Source: JBFHIJ01 sp963678775 (lineage in GTDB: Bacteria; Bacteroidota; Ignavibacteria; Kapaibacteriales; UBA2268). Taken from it: 64,000 bases of DNA. This document shows, piece by piece, positions 7,391 to 16,860 of the stretch. The DNA lies in the NCBI GenBank assembly GCA_963678775.2, contig CAXXGR010000002.1, positions 682,001-746,000 on the forward strand, read 5' to 3'. The notes beneath the pieces are model-generated. The model was not told the DNA's origin and searched no databases. It saw nothing but the letters and a program-made list of their open reading frames with translations. The position numbers and the translations under genes are program-made. Within the stretch, counting starts at the first letter, position 1; every line of letters starts with the position of its first letter.

Positions 7391-9250
7391 ATGGATAAAA
7401 AATCACTTCTCGGCATGGCTATGATAGCCGTTTTTGTTATGGTTTGGGCTTACTGGCAAAGTATGAATCAGCCTGCAACTCCGGTAGGGCTTAACAATGA
7501 TTCTACTCAAACTGCTACAGTAAATGAAAAACGCATTGAACCTAAACAAGATATTATTGATTACAAAGACTCTGCAAATGTTGATCGCTTTTTTGGCCAG
7601 CACTTTAGCAAGTTCTCTGAAGGCAATGAGAGAATTATCACTGTTGAGACTGATTTATATACCGCTAAAATATCTTCAAAAGGCGGTGTAATAAAAAAAT
7701 GGACTCTCAAAAAATATAATAAATGGGATCAGGTACCTACTCAGCTAATTAATGGCAACAAAGGAGAGCTATACCTTTCTTTTAGAACCACTGATAATAA
7801 AAGAATAGATTCTCGAGATTTATATTTCCAATTTGAAAATCTTGACAAAGACTATTATCGAATTGGAAAAGATCAGGAATTTAGTATTGTGTCTAAGTTA
7901 GAAGTAGCTGATGGCCAATCTATTGTCAATTCAATAAAGCTTCACGGCTCTGATTACACAATAGATGCCAACATAAATGTTACCGGTATGGATGATGCGA
8001 TTACTAATCGTGGATATGATTTGGTTTGGTCTGACGGGATCAAATATCAGGAAAAAAACTCTGTTGATGAATCAACTGATGCCACTGCTATCCTAAGGAT
8101 GGGCGGAGAAATCGAAGAGTTTAACGCAGACGAAGAACCTATCTCACCGACCGGTATCATAGACTATGCTGCTATTAAAACTAAATATTTTGGTATGGCG
8201 ATAATTCCTCAGCCATGGCAAGAGTTTGACGGCACAGTCGATGTGGAAGGAATAAGTAAAAAAGTTAAAAATGATGGTTTAGTTGAGAAATATGAAATTG
8301 CAATTCGTTTGCCTTATGACGGTGGCGAACAAAGCAATTCATTTAAAATATATCTTGGACCATTAGAGTATGATAGATTAGAGAAGTATGGCGTCACTGA
8401 CTTGGTAAACTTCGGTTTCCGTTATGGTATCCGCCAGATTGGTGAATATTTGATGCTCCCACTTCTTAATTTGATTCATGGCATGATACCAAACTATGGT
8501 ATTGCTTTGATTCTCTTCTCTATTATTATCAAATTCCTATTATACCCTCTATCTATCAAACAGTTGCAATCTACTCAAAAGATGCAAGTGCTTGCTCCTG
8601 AGATTGCAAAGGTAAGAGAAAAATATGCTGATGATAATACAAAACAGCAGCAGGAGATAATGCAGCTCTATTCCAAGTATGGGGCTAATCCCGCTGGTGG
8701 CTGCTTACCGATGGTGTTGCAGATGCCTATTCTTTTTGCCTTATGGCAACTCTTAAGAAGTCAGATAGACCTTCGCCAAACTGAATTTATCTGGTGGATT
8801 ACGGATCTTTCTGTGCCTGATAAATTATTCTATATAGGTATTCCTTTTATGCCTATAGTTTCCGGTTTAGCATTGGCAATGGGTATTACTATGTTTATCC
8901 AACAGAAGTTAACTATTACAGATCCAAGACAGAAAAGTATGATTTATATGATGCCGGTAATGATGACAATCATGTTTTCAAACTTACCAGCTGGTTTGAA
9001 CCTCTACTATTTCATGTTTAATCTATTGAGTATTGGTCAGCAAGTATGGATGAATAAATACTCTAAAAACCGAGTTACATTAGAAGATCTTAAAAAATCT
9101 CCTAAAAAAGAAGGCTGGTTTGCTAAAAAAATGAAAGAAGCGCAACAGCTACAAGAAGCTCAGAAAAGCGGTCAATTAGAAAGACAAACCGGAATGCCGA
9201 CTTCTAAAGGCGGTCAAAAAACAAAATATATGCGTAAAAAGAAAAAATAA
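7391..9250 (+). CDS. yidC: Membrane protein insertase YidC
   Basis: I start at ATG 7391 (MDKKSLLG), three codons inside a possible TTG start, because family members begin this way. The product has 619 residues. An N-terminal membrane anchor is followed by a periplasmic beta-rich domain of about 300 residues. The conserved core comes after about residue 350, with YGIALILFSIIIKFLLYPL and PAGGCLPMVLQMPILFALW. YidC inserts and folds inner-membrane proteins alone or with SecYEG. The C-terminal tail is long and basic, ending KKKK, as expected where it contacts ribosomes. The gene ends the rpmH operon and is followed by a terminator. Confidence 0.96.
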   Translation: MDKKSLLGMAMIAVFVMVWAYWQSMNQPATPVGLNNDSTQTATVNEKRIEPKQDIIDYKDSANVDRFFGQHFSKFSEGNERIITVETDLYTAKISSKGGVIKKWTLKKYNKWDQVPTQLINGNKGELYLSFRTTDNKRIDSRDLYFQFENLDKDYYRIGKDQEFSIVSKLEVADGQSIVNSIKLHGSDYTIDANINVTGMDDAITNRGYDLVWSDGIKYQEKNSVDESTDATAILRMGGEIEEFNADEEPISPTGIIDYAAIKTKYFGMAIIPQPWQEFDGTVDVEGISKKVKNDGLVEKYEIAIRLPYDGGEQSNSFKIYLGPLEYDRLEKYGVTDLVNFGFRYGIRQIGEYLMLPLLNLIHGMIPNYGIALILFSIIIKFLLYPLSIKQLQSTQKMQVLAPEIAKVREKYADDNTKQQQEIMQLYSKYGANPAGGCLPMVLQMPILFALWQLLRSQIDLRQTEFIWWITDLSVPDKLFYIGIPFMPIVSGLALAMGITMFIQQKLTITDPRQKSMIYMMPVMMTIMFSNLPAGLNLYYFMFNLLSIGQQVWMNKYSKNRVTLEDLKKSPKKEGWFAKKMKEAQQLQEAQKSGQLERQTGMPTSKGGQKTKYMRKKKK

Positions 9251-9266
9251 TAAATCTTACTTACCG

Positions 9267-9301
9267 AAAAGCCCCAAGGCGTAACAGCTGAGGGGTTTTT
9301 T
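9267..9301 (+). terminator. Terminator of the rpmH-yidC operon
   Basis: AAAAGCCCC (9267-9275) pairs with GGGGTTTTT (9292-9300) including one G-U, followed by more T and C. It starts 17 bases after the yidC stop. Confidence 0.75.
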
Positions 9302-9580
9302 CTTAATAAACCACATTAGGCAATAGGCGATTCTCAAATCAGTGTAACGACCTAAGTTCATTGAGCTTGCCGAAGTGTAGTCCGCCGCACAAAGTAAGAT
9401 TTTCTTACCATGCAGAAGAGCATTTACATTGTACCTTACTGACTTTTACCAGAAAGCTTGTTTTCTGATGACAAATCTCGGATTATCCTTACCACTCACC
9501 TTGTATTTCTATTTTGAGTATAACATATCCATTTTATTTTCGTACTATTGTAGGTAATATTTTTATCTATAGGCTGGCAA
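9302..9580. other. Intergenic stretch with degenerate GAGCTTGCCGAAG unit
   Basis: I see no gene here. Around 9358-9380 it reads TTCATTGAGCTTGCCGAAGT, a sequence type that recurs in degraded form near 12966 (GAGCTTGCTGAAGT). It looks like remnants of a short dispersed intergenic repeat. Confidence 0.4.
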
Positions 9581-10957
9581 ATGGCTGAAAAATTTGGTAA
9601 AATTTTAATAGTAGATGATGATCAAGATGTCTTGCAAGCTGCAAGACTTTACCTCAAACGTCATGTAAAAACTATCCATACTGAAAAAGACCCTGAAAAT
9701 CTTCCCGGATTGCTTGCCTCTTCTTCTTATGATGTCATATTATTGGATATGAATTTTACAAAAGACATGACCGGCGGTAGCGAAGGCTTCTATTGGTTAG
9801 AAAAAATAAGAACTATTTACCCTGAGCAGATTGTAATAATGATTACTGCATTTGGTGATGTAGACACTGCAGTAAAAGCTATTAAATATGGTGCTACTGA
9901 TTTCGTGCTGAAACCTTGGCAAAATGAAAAACTTCTCGCTACGATTTCTGCCGCTCTGCAATTAAAAATTAGCCGTGATAAGATAATTACCCTTACAACT
10001 ATCAACCGAGAACTTCAAAACGATTCTGCAAAACCATTTAGTGATTTTCTTGGCGAATCGCCTAAGATGGAAAAGGTGTTCGCAGATATTAAGAAAGTAG
10101 CAGCTACTGATGCTAATATACTGATCTTAGGTGAAAATGGTACAGGAAAGGAATTAGTTGCTCGCTCTCTACATAAATATTCAAAAAGAAGCGATAAAAG
10201 CTTTATCAGTGTAGATATGGGCTCTATGAATGAAAATCTTTTTGAGTCCGAGCTATTCGGGCATGACAAAGGCGCATTTACTGATGCTAAATCCGAGAAA
10301 ATCGGGAGATTTGAAATAGCAGAAGGTGGCACCTTGTTTTTAGATGAAATTGGTAATATCCCTCTGCATTTGCAAGCGAAAATACTAAGAGCACTCGAAA
10401 GTAGAAAAATTAGCCGGGTGGGTTCATCTAAGCAGATAGATATAGATATCAGACTAATTACAGCTACGAATGAAAACTTGAATGAAAGAGTGGCTTCCGG
10501 TGATTTTAGGAAGGATTTACTTTATAGAATTAATACCGTTGAAATTACTCTTCCTCCACTAAGAGAAAGAGGTGAAGACATATTACTCTTAGCAGAGCAC
10601 TTCCTGAAACGCTATTCTAAAAAATACACAAATACTATAAAAGGCATTAGTAAGCGTGCTAAAGATAAACTTATGCAACACGCTTGGCAGGGAAATGTAA
10701 GAGAGTTGCAGAATATTTTAGAAAGGGCTGTAATTCTTTCTGAAAACGAGCTACTTCAGCCCGAAGACTTTGCTCTCAATGAGATAGATGCCAATGCAAA
10801 TGATTTATCTTTCAATAGTTACAATCTGGACCATGTAGAAAAAACAGTGCTGATTAAAGTATTAGAAAAGCATTCCGGAAATATATCGCAGGCAGCAAAA
10901 GAGTTAGGCTTGACACGCACTTCCCTATATAGACGACTGGAAAAACACGGATTATGA
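9581..10957 (+). CDS. Sigma-54-dependent NtrC-family response regulator
   Basis: The 458-residue protein has three domains. The receiver (1-125) has acidic VDDDQD at 11-16 and the likely phosphorylated Asp56. The AAA+ domain (about 155-390) has Walker A GENGTGKE at 184-191, the sigma-54 contact loop GAFTDA at 231-236 (GAFTGA in enterics) and Walker B TLFLDEIG. A Fis-type helix-turn-helix ends the protein (ISQAAKELGLTRTSLYRRLE). It opens sigma-54 holoenzyme promoters after phosphorylation. The kinase gene that follows overlaps by 4 bases (ATGA), so the two are almost certainly a two-component pair. Targets are unknown. Confidence 0.95.
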   Translation: MAEKFGKILIVDDDQDVLQAARLYLKRHVKTIHTEKDPENLPGLLASSSYDVILLDMNFTKDMTGGSEGFYWLEKIRTIYPEQIVIMITAFGDVDTAVKAIKYGATDFVLKPWQNEKLLATISAALQLKISRDKIITLTTINRELQNDSAKPFSDFLGESPKMEKVFADIKKVAATDANILILGENGTGKELVARSLHKYSKRSDKSFISVDMGSMNENLFESELFGHDKGAFTDAKSEKIGRFEIAEGGTLFLDEIGNIPLHLQAKILRALESRKISRVGSSKQIDIDIRLITATNENLNERVASGDFRKDLLYRINTVEITLPPLRERGEDILLLAEHFLKRYSKKYTNTIKGISKRAKDKLMQHAWQGNVRELQNILERAVILSENELLQPEDFALNEIDANANDLSFNSYNLDHVEKTVLIKVLEKHSGNISQAAKELGLTRTSLYRRLEKHGL

Positions 10958-12279
10958 TATTAAAAAGTCACAGATTAGGTATATCACTAAGAGCACTTAC
11001 AATAGCATTGACAGCTATCGCTTTGGGCTTTTTTATTGCTTTTAGTAATATATATCCTATATGGGCAGTGTTGACTCTACTTTTTATCTATCTAATCTAC
11101 GATCTAATTCTCTTTACTGATAAAACTAATACTGAAGTTCTAAAGTTTCTATCTAATATAAAAGAGTCTGATTTCTCCGCAAATTTGTATACTCCGGAAT
11201 ACAACGGCACTATGGCTGAGCTTACCAAAGAGCTTAATAATGTGATTGAAATATTTAAAAACAATAAAGCAGAACAAGAAAAATTTTACAGATTTCTAGA
11301 AAAAATGGTGCATCAGCTTAATTCCGGCATCGTAGTTTTTGATAACTCAGGTTCGCCTGTTTTGACTAACTCAAAAGCTCTTCTTTTCACAGGACTGAAA
11401 GAGATAAAAGTAGAATCTGATTTACAAAAGGCATTCCCGCGCTATGAAGATGATATTGCCGAGCTTGTGCATGGTGACAAAATCTTTTTAAAAAGCGGGC
11501 AGAGCAGCAAGGATATGGTGCTAAGTTGCTCCGAGTTTGTAGTGCAGGAAAGTCGCTACCGTCTATTCGCACTTCATAACATCAGCCGGGAATTAGAAGA
11601 AAAAGAGCTGGATTCTTGGCAGGATCTGGTTCGAGTGCTTACTCATGAAATAATGAATTCGATAACACCTATCTCTTCTCTTTCTGAGACTGCTTTAGAT
11701 ATAGTAGAAGAATATGATGGTAAGGACGACGAAACAGTAGACGATATCAAAGAGGCGCTTGCCACTATTCGCTCTCGAAGCGAAGGCTTGATGTCTTATG
11801 TAAAATCATTCCGCGGCTTGGTCAAACTACCCAAGCCAAATATAGAAGTATTTCCGGTTGCGGAGCTGTTTGAGAATGTAACGAAACTCTTAGAACCGGA
11901 GTTTGAAGAAAAAGGTATAAAATGTCACTTAGAAATTATTCCTGAAGACTTGAAAATAGCTGCAGATCCTGCACTAATGGAACAAGTAATCCTTAACTTG
12001 GTGCTCAATGCAAAAGATGCCGTTCGCAGAGAAGAATCCCCTCGAATATGGCTCAGAGCCTTTACAGAAAAGCAAGCTAAAATGCTAATAGAAGTGGAAG
12101 ACAATGGCAGTGGCATATTAAAAGATAATTTAGAAAGAATATTCATCCCATTTTTTACTACCAAAAGTACCGGCAGTGGCATCGGTCTCAGCTTAGTACG
12201 TCAAATCATGCGCCTACATGGCGGGCAAATCGTAGCAGACTCCGAACCCGGCAGAACAATATTCAAGATGTGGTTGTAA
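10954..12279 (+). CDS. Sensor histidine kinase paired with NtrC regulator
   Basis: The 441-residue protein has two N-terminal membrane segments (about 12-52) with almost no periplasmic loop, so the signal is probably sensed in the membrane or cytoplasm. A PAS-like region follows (about 110-215). The phosphoacceptor helix is VRVLTHEIMNSITPI with His231. The ATPase domain has the N-box NLVLNAKDAV, G1 VEDNGSGI, and FTTKSTGSGIGLSL. It overlaps the upstream regulator by ATGA and should phosphorylate it. This layout resembles NtrY-type kinases. Confidence 0.93.
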   Translation: MILKSHRLGISLRALTIALTAIALGFFIAFSNIYPIWAVLTLLFIYLIYDLILFTDKTNTEVLKFLSNIKESDFSANLYTPEYNGTMAELTKELNNVIEIFKNNKAEQEKFYRFLEKMVHQLNSGIVVFDNSGSPVLTNSKALLFTGLKEIKVESDLQKAFPRYEDDIAELVHGDKIFLKSGQSSKDMVLSCSEFVVQESRYRLFALHNISRELEEKELDSWQDLVRVLTHEIMNSITPISSLSETALDIVEEYDGKDDETVDDIKEALATIRSRSEGLMSYVKSFRGLVKLPKPNIEVFPVAELFENVTKLLEPEFEEKGIKCHLEIIPEDLKIAADPALMEQVILNLVLNAKDAVRREESPRIWLRAFTEKQAKMLIEVEDNGSGILKDNLERIFIPFFTTKSTGSGIGLSLVRQIMRLHGGQIVADSEPGRTIFKMWL

Positions 12280-12330
12280 GCTAAAAACTCGTATATTGCC
12301 ATTATCTATTAACATCTCAAAAATTCAAAT

Positions 12331-12771
12331 ATGAAATCTATAAAAATACTTGCCATTCTTTCTATAACTTTGCTGTATCTTATTCTGTTGTTTGTAATGT
12401 GGACTAATTCACATGCCAACTCTGATGTAATTAATCTCAAGCTTCAGCTTCTAGCAGGAGAAGGATTTGGACTTTACTACTTTATCATAAGTACTTGTTG
12501 TTTGTTTTTATTATGGTTCGGTGTCCGTTTTAGTTTTGGTCAGGAAATGATAGAAACTACACAAACTAAGTCGCAGCTTTTATTCAAAGTAATTTCTTTA
12601 TTTTTGTTTGAATTTCAAATTATTCTTTTGACTTTTGAAATGTGGTTGGAAGCATCTACAATTCAATTTTTGATAGGTATATTTTCTACAGCTATCTTGG
12701 GAATATTTAGTTTCAGTGTTATCTATGATATGATAAAAGGTTTTGGTGATTTTATTAGAAAGAAGAATTAA
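12331..12771 (+). CDS. Hypothetical four-helix membrane protein
   Basis: The 146-residue product has four likely transmembrane segments: about 5-24, 45-68, 87-106 and 113-136. The first could also be an uncleaved signal. No conserved motif is recognised. It starts 51 bases after the histidine kinase gene on the same strand, so cotranscription is possible. The C-terminus is basic (FIRKKN), consistent with a cytoplasmic end. The function is unknown. Confidence 0.7.
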   Translation: MKSIKILAILSITLLYLILLFVMWTNSHANSDVINLKLQLLAGEGFGLYYFIISTCCLFLLWFGVRFSFGQEMIETTQTKSQLLFKVISLFLFEFQIILLTFEMWLEASTIQFLIGIFSTAILGIFSFSVIYDMIKGFGDFIRKKN

Positions 12772-13048
12772 ACAACAATGCATTAGTTACAGTTATTGTT
12801 ATTACTATTACAATATATCCTGTAATTCCTTATAGATTAAAAGAAGTATTAAATATGGAAGTTTATGAAATTAAACACCCTACTTCTGTTATATCGGTAC
12901 AAACCACAACTGCGTCAAGAGAACATTGAAAGAAAAAGGAATCCATCTTCTTTCAAGTAATGCGCAGAGCTTGCTGAAGTAGAATGTTTAAATATCACAT
13001 ATATATTATAGTTTGTTTCTTATAAAACAGCAGATTTTTATCTTAAAT

Positions 13049-14596
13049 CTATACCTGATAGTGGGCTCCCATGCTTACCCTCGCCTCAAGTGTTGCATTG
13101 GTAACAGCTATGGCAGTTTGCACTCCATTCCTTATTTCGACAGTATCTTTGGTCATTTTGGCTCTTCTATAGAATTGCTCAACTTCTGACTGCAAGTGTC
13201 TAAATATCGTATGCGCACGTTCTAAACGTGGGCGTGTGCGAACAAGCCCAACGTAATTCCACATTGTATTTTTTATGTTATGCCAGTCTTGAGCAATTAA
13301 TGCCGGATCGACTGATTCAAATTCATCTTTCCAATCAAATATTGCAGGGAAGTAGTCATCTTTTCTGCAACGAGCTGCAGCCTCTTTGCCGGCGATATGT
13401 CCCCACACAATAGCCTCCAGTAAGGATGTAGAAGCAAGTCTGTTTGCTCCGTGTACGCCTGTGCAGGCTACTTCACCAACCGCATATAATCTCTGAAGCG
13501 AAGTCCTTCCTTTTAGAGAAACTCCCACGCCACCACAGGAATAATGTGCAGCAGGAACAACCGGGATAGGCTCTTTTGTAAGATCTATACCAATTGATAA
13601 GCAGTGCTCATGTATAGTAGGGAATCTATCTCGTAGCCAGTCCGAATCTTGATGTGTTATATCCAAATAAACACATGGATGGCCAATCTCAAGCATTGTT
13701 TGATGGATCGCTCTGGCTACAATGTCTCTTGGGGCAAGTGAGCCAAGTTCGTGAAATGCGTGCATAAACTCATTCCCTTTATTGTCAACCAGCACGCCGC
13801 CTTCGCCGCGGACTGCCTCTGAGACAAGGAATCTTTCCCCTGCGGTATATAATGTTGTTGGATGAAACTGGATAAATTGCAAATTAAAACATCTGGCACC
13901 TGCCCTCCATGCTAAAGCAATACCGTCTCCGGTTGATTCTTTCGGGTTGGTTGTGTGCAAGTATATCTGACCTAAGCCACCGGTAGCAAGTATAGTCTTA
14001 GAAGCAAAAACAGGGAATACAGTTTCTGTTTCGTTATCTAAAATATAAGCACCAAAGCAAGCAGGTTTTTCATATATATCTAAAGAATTTTTGGAATGGT
14101 GAGAAAGCGTAAGCAAATCCACCGCTGTATGATTTGTAATAACTTCTATATTAGGATGACTTTCGACTGCTTCCATTACTCCAATATGTATAGACTTTCC
14201 GGTCTTGTCTTTGGAGTGAATAATGCGAGGTTCTGAGTGAGCTCCCTCTGCAGTCAAATCCAAACGATTTTCTACTTTATGCTTATCAAAATCTACATGG
14301 CATCGCTCTATAAGAATCTTCTTTACTAACTCAGGCCCCATTTGAGTCAGCTGATCTACAGCTACATCCCAGCAGTGCCCATCGCCGGCAATCATTATAT
14401 CTTTCTTAAGCTTTTCGGGCGAATCTTCTAACCCTTTATAAATTATTCCGCCTTGGGCATAGGGAGTGTTCCCGCTAATCAAGTCTTTTGTTTTTGTGAT
14501 TAGAGTAACGTGTTTGCCTTCGTCAGCTGCTGCCAAAGCAGCTGTAGCACCTGCCAAGCCTGATCCTAAAACCAGAATATCAGTATATTTTGCCAT
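13049..14596 (-). CDS. nadB: L-aspartate oxidase
   Basis: The 515-residue flavoprotein opens with the FAD-binding GSGLAGATAALAA (about 11-23). It continues with TPYAQGGI and, mid-protein, FIQFHPTTLY, RGEGGVLVD and HYSCGGV, all characteristic of NadB and its fumarate reductase/succinate dehydrogenase relatives. NadB oxidises L-aspartate to iminoaspartate, the first step of de novo NAD synthesis. Its length and lack of an iron-sulfur partner gene support NadB over a fumarate reductase. NadA and NadC, which complete the pathway, are about 5 kb away on the same strand. Confidence 0.95.
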   Translation of the reverse strand: MAKYTDILVLGSGLAGATAALAAADEGKHVTLITKTKDLISGNTPYAQGGIIYKGLEDSPEKLKKDIMIAGDGHCWDVAVDQLTQMGPELVKKILIERCHVDFDKHKVENRLDLTAEGAHSEPRIIHSKDKTGKSIHIGVMEAVESHPNIEVITNHTAVDLLTLSHHSKNSLDIYEKPACFGAYILDNETETVFPVFASKTILATGGLGQIYLHTTNPKESTGDGIALAWRAGARCFNLQFIQFHPTTLYTAGERFLVSEAVRGEGGVLVDNKGNEFMHAFHELGSLAPRDIVARAIHQTMLEIGHPCVYLDITHQDSDWLRDRFPTIHEHCLSIGIDLTKEPIPVVPAAHYSCGGVGVSLKGRTSLQRLYAVGEVACTGVHGANRLASTSLLEAIVWGHIAGKEAAARCRKDDYFPAIFDWKDEFESVDPALIAQDWHNIKNTMWNYVGLVRTRPRLERAHTIFRHLQSEVEQFYRRAKMTKDTVEIRNGVQTAIAVTNATLEARVSMGAHYQV

Positions 14597-14890
14597 TTTT
14601 AGTTCACTTCTTTTAGTATGTCTTTAGTGTTTACGAGCCTATGCTATGCAGTTAAAAAATATAAATAACAATGCGCCCGCAATTGTGATGTTTAAGGTGT
14701 TCTTTCGGACATTTAAATCAAAAATAAACAATTTTTGCACTTTAGCCAAGTTTAGAAAGGAATGACTGCTATAATACTCTATATAACTAAGAAACTTAAT
14801 AATATTATAAATATGGAGTAATCTATTATTCCCCATATTACAGACTGAGGGATAATAAACTAAGGCGTTTTCTAAGGTCACTGTGGAGAT

Positions 14891-15625
14891 CTAGCCAAGC
14901 TTGATTTTATCTATTTCTTTTAGAAGATTGGATTTATAAATCTTTCCTATAGGTATTTCATGAGTTCCGGCTTTGATAATATTTCCATAAATCTCATCAA
15001 TCTTAGTGGGAGATACCACATAAGATTTATGCACTCTAATGAAATTACTTTTACTGAGTTTATCAACTGTATCTTTTATTTTCTCTCGTACTAAATACCT
15101 TTTATCTTTGGTATATAGCATAATATAATCACCACTGCTTTTGATAAATATTATATCTTCCAGTAGAAGTTTTATAGACCGATTATCATAGTTTATAAAT
15201 ATGAAATCGCATTCTTGTGCTGCCTGGTGATCTATTTCAATTGCAGATTCAGGTAGTACTCTATCACTGACTTTCTCTATAGCAAGATAAAATCTCTCAA
15301 AAGAAAAAGGCTTTAGAAGATAATCAACTGCATTGAAATCATACGAATCTAGTGCATAGTCTTTATAGGCAGTAGTAAATATGACATGCGGCGGATTTTT
15401 TATAGATCTTAAAAATGCAAAACCTGATAGATCCGGCATTTGGATATCCAGGAAAATCAAATCGATATCTTCTTTTTTTACTTTGTTTAAAGCTTCAAAT
15501 ACATCTGTATATGTGCCTGCAAGTTCAAGATAATCAATTTTTTCGCAGTAATCAACTATAACTTCAGAGGCTAAGGGTTCATCATCAATTGCTATGCATC
15601 TGATATTTCTCATATCAATTCCCAA
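14891..15625 (-). CDS. LytTR-family response regulator
   Basis: The 244-residue protein has a receiver domain (about 6-125), with acidic IDDEP at 13-17 and Asp60 in LIFLDIQMPDLSG. A LytTR DNA-binding domain follows (about 140-240), with IKSSGDYIMLYT and FIRVHKSYVVS typical of the family. Another possible start is ATG five codons in (MRNIRC). It overlaps the end of the upstream LytS-type kinase gene by 11 bases, making the pair an operon. Such pairs in the FCB group regulate envelope or carbohydrate genes; the target is unknown. Confidence 0.93.
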   Translation of the reverse strand: MGIDMRNIRCIAIDDEPLASEVIVDYCEKIDYLELAGTYTDVFEALNKVKKEDIDLIFLDIQMPDLSGFAFLRSIKNPPHVIFTTAYKDYALDSYDFNAVDYLLKPFSFERFYLAIEKVSDRVLPESAIEIDHQAAQECDFIFINYDNRSIKLLLEDIIFIKSSGDYIMLYTKDKRYLVREKIKDTVDKLSKSNFIRVHKSYVVSPTKIDEIYGNIIKAGTHEIPIGKIYKSNLLKEIDKIKLG

Positions 15626-16637
15626 GATTAATAGACAATCTGCAAATGTAATTTATACCGTCATTTTTTATCTCCAAATCATGGTTATCCTTATACAGAA
15701 GTTTAAGCCTCTTAACCACGTTATTAATACCAATACCGGTCGTGTTATCTTTGAACTGCTCTTTATACCTGTTTTCTGTGATTAGAATAACATTGTTAGA
15801 CGAGCTGGTAATTTCAATCTTAGCAATAGCATCAGGCGAATTGATCAGACCATGCTTAAACACATTTTCTATAAAAGGAATTAAAAGTAGAGGATAAATT
15901 TTAGATTCTCCGTTATCAACCTCTTTTTTATAACTAATCACCTGAGGATAAGGCATTCGCAATTTTTGCAACTCAATAAAAGAATCAATAAATTCAATCT
16001 CACTAGAAACAGCTACTTTTTCATCTATATTGTCTATCAAATTGTATCTCAGTAGCTCAGATAATTTCAATACAGCTTCAGGCGCTGCATCAGACTTCCT
16101 TTTTACCAGTAAGTATATATTATTCAATGTGTTAAACAAGAAATGAGGGCTTATTTGATGCCTCAGCAGAGCCAATTCTGCTTTAGCTAGTTCTTCCGAT
16201 ATAGCCTGAGTTTTGAACCAATCACTCAGAAGTCTTGCTCCAAAACTTATTGCAGTGAAAATTCCAAACTGAATAATTATTGGAAAATAAAAATCGACAA
16301 TTCTTATGGAATAGTAATTTATTTCATTTGTTATTATATAGAGAAGATAGCCATGCAGAACAAATAAACAATATGCTGCTACCCAAGTCAAGAGCAAACA
16401 AAGAATATACTTGACATATCGCTTATAAAAAAAGAACTTTGGAAGTAAAATGAAATAATTAAGGTAAAAGACAAATGCATCTATAGCATGGAAGGTATAT
16501 TTCTTAAAGATTAGCATCCCCAAAGGTCCATCTACAGATTCATTGTACCCTGATAAACTAGGACTTATATAAAGCATCCAAATCAGAATATGAATCAAAG
16601 CTACATATATTTTTTTTCTTTCTATCATCATGATCAA
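15615..16637 (-). CDS. LytS/YehU-type sensor histidine kinase
   Basis: The 340-residue protein has about four transmembrane helices in residues 8-140. The His_kinase family signature is ALLRHQISPHFLFNTLNNIY, with phosphoacceptor His165. The C-terminal ATPase part has LLLIPFIENVFKHG (N-box) and GIGINNVVKRL (G-box). This is the usual partner of LytTR regulators, and its gene overlaps that gene by 11 bases. There is no extracellular domain of note, so the input is probably detected in the membrane. Confidence 0.93.
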   Translation of the reverse strand: MIMMIERKKIYVALIHILIWMLYISPSLSGYNESVDGPLGMLIFKKYTFHAIDAFVFYLNYFILLPKFFFYKRYVKYILCLLLTWVAAYCLFVLHGYLLYIITNEINYYSIRIVDFYFPIIIQFGIFTAISFGARLLSDWFKTQAISEELAKAELALLRHQISPHFLFNTLNNIYLLVKRKSDAAPEAVLKLSELLRYNLIDNIDEKVAVSSEIEFIDSFIELQKLRMPYPQVISYKKEVDNGESKIYPLLLIPFIENVFKHGLINSPDAIAKIEITSSSNNVILITENRYKEQFKDNTTGIGINNVVKRLKLLYKDNHDLEIKNDGINYICRLSINLGN

Positions 16638-16860
16638 TTATTGTTGTTAATCTCTAATATACAAAAATCTATATTCTGTACTGCTTCAAATTTTGCTATA
16701 CACTGATAACAAGCTGTTTCATAACTGTTTATCATACAATCAGGTGCGTTTATTGTGCAAAAGAGAATGTTTATCGAATAAATTTTTTACACCCCATACG
16801 CAAGTATATATTAAACTACATTTCAACATAGATTAATATTACTAATAGAGGAAATTTATT

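Noticed and set aside
12759..12929. An open frame after the membrane protein gene (NALVTVIVITITIYPVIPYR then LKEVLNMEVYE)
   Set aside because: It has a membrane-like stretch but no start codon or ribosome site at its beginning; the only ATG gives 24 residues. It may be a remnant, but there is not enough to call a gene.
14639..14881. Open frame of 80 codons between nadB and the LytTR regulator
   Set aside because: No ribosome site, strongly AT-biased composition and no recognisable sequence; it looks like chance.
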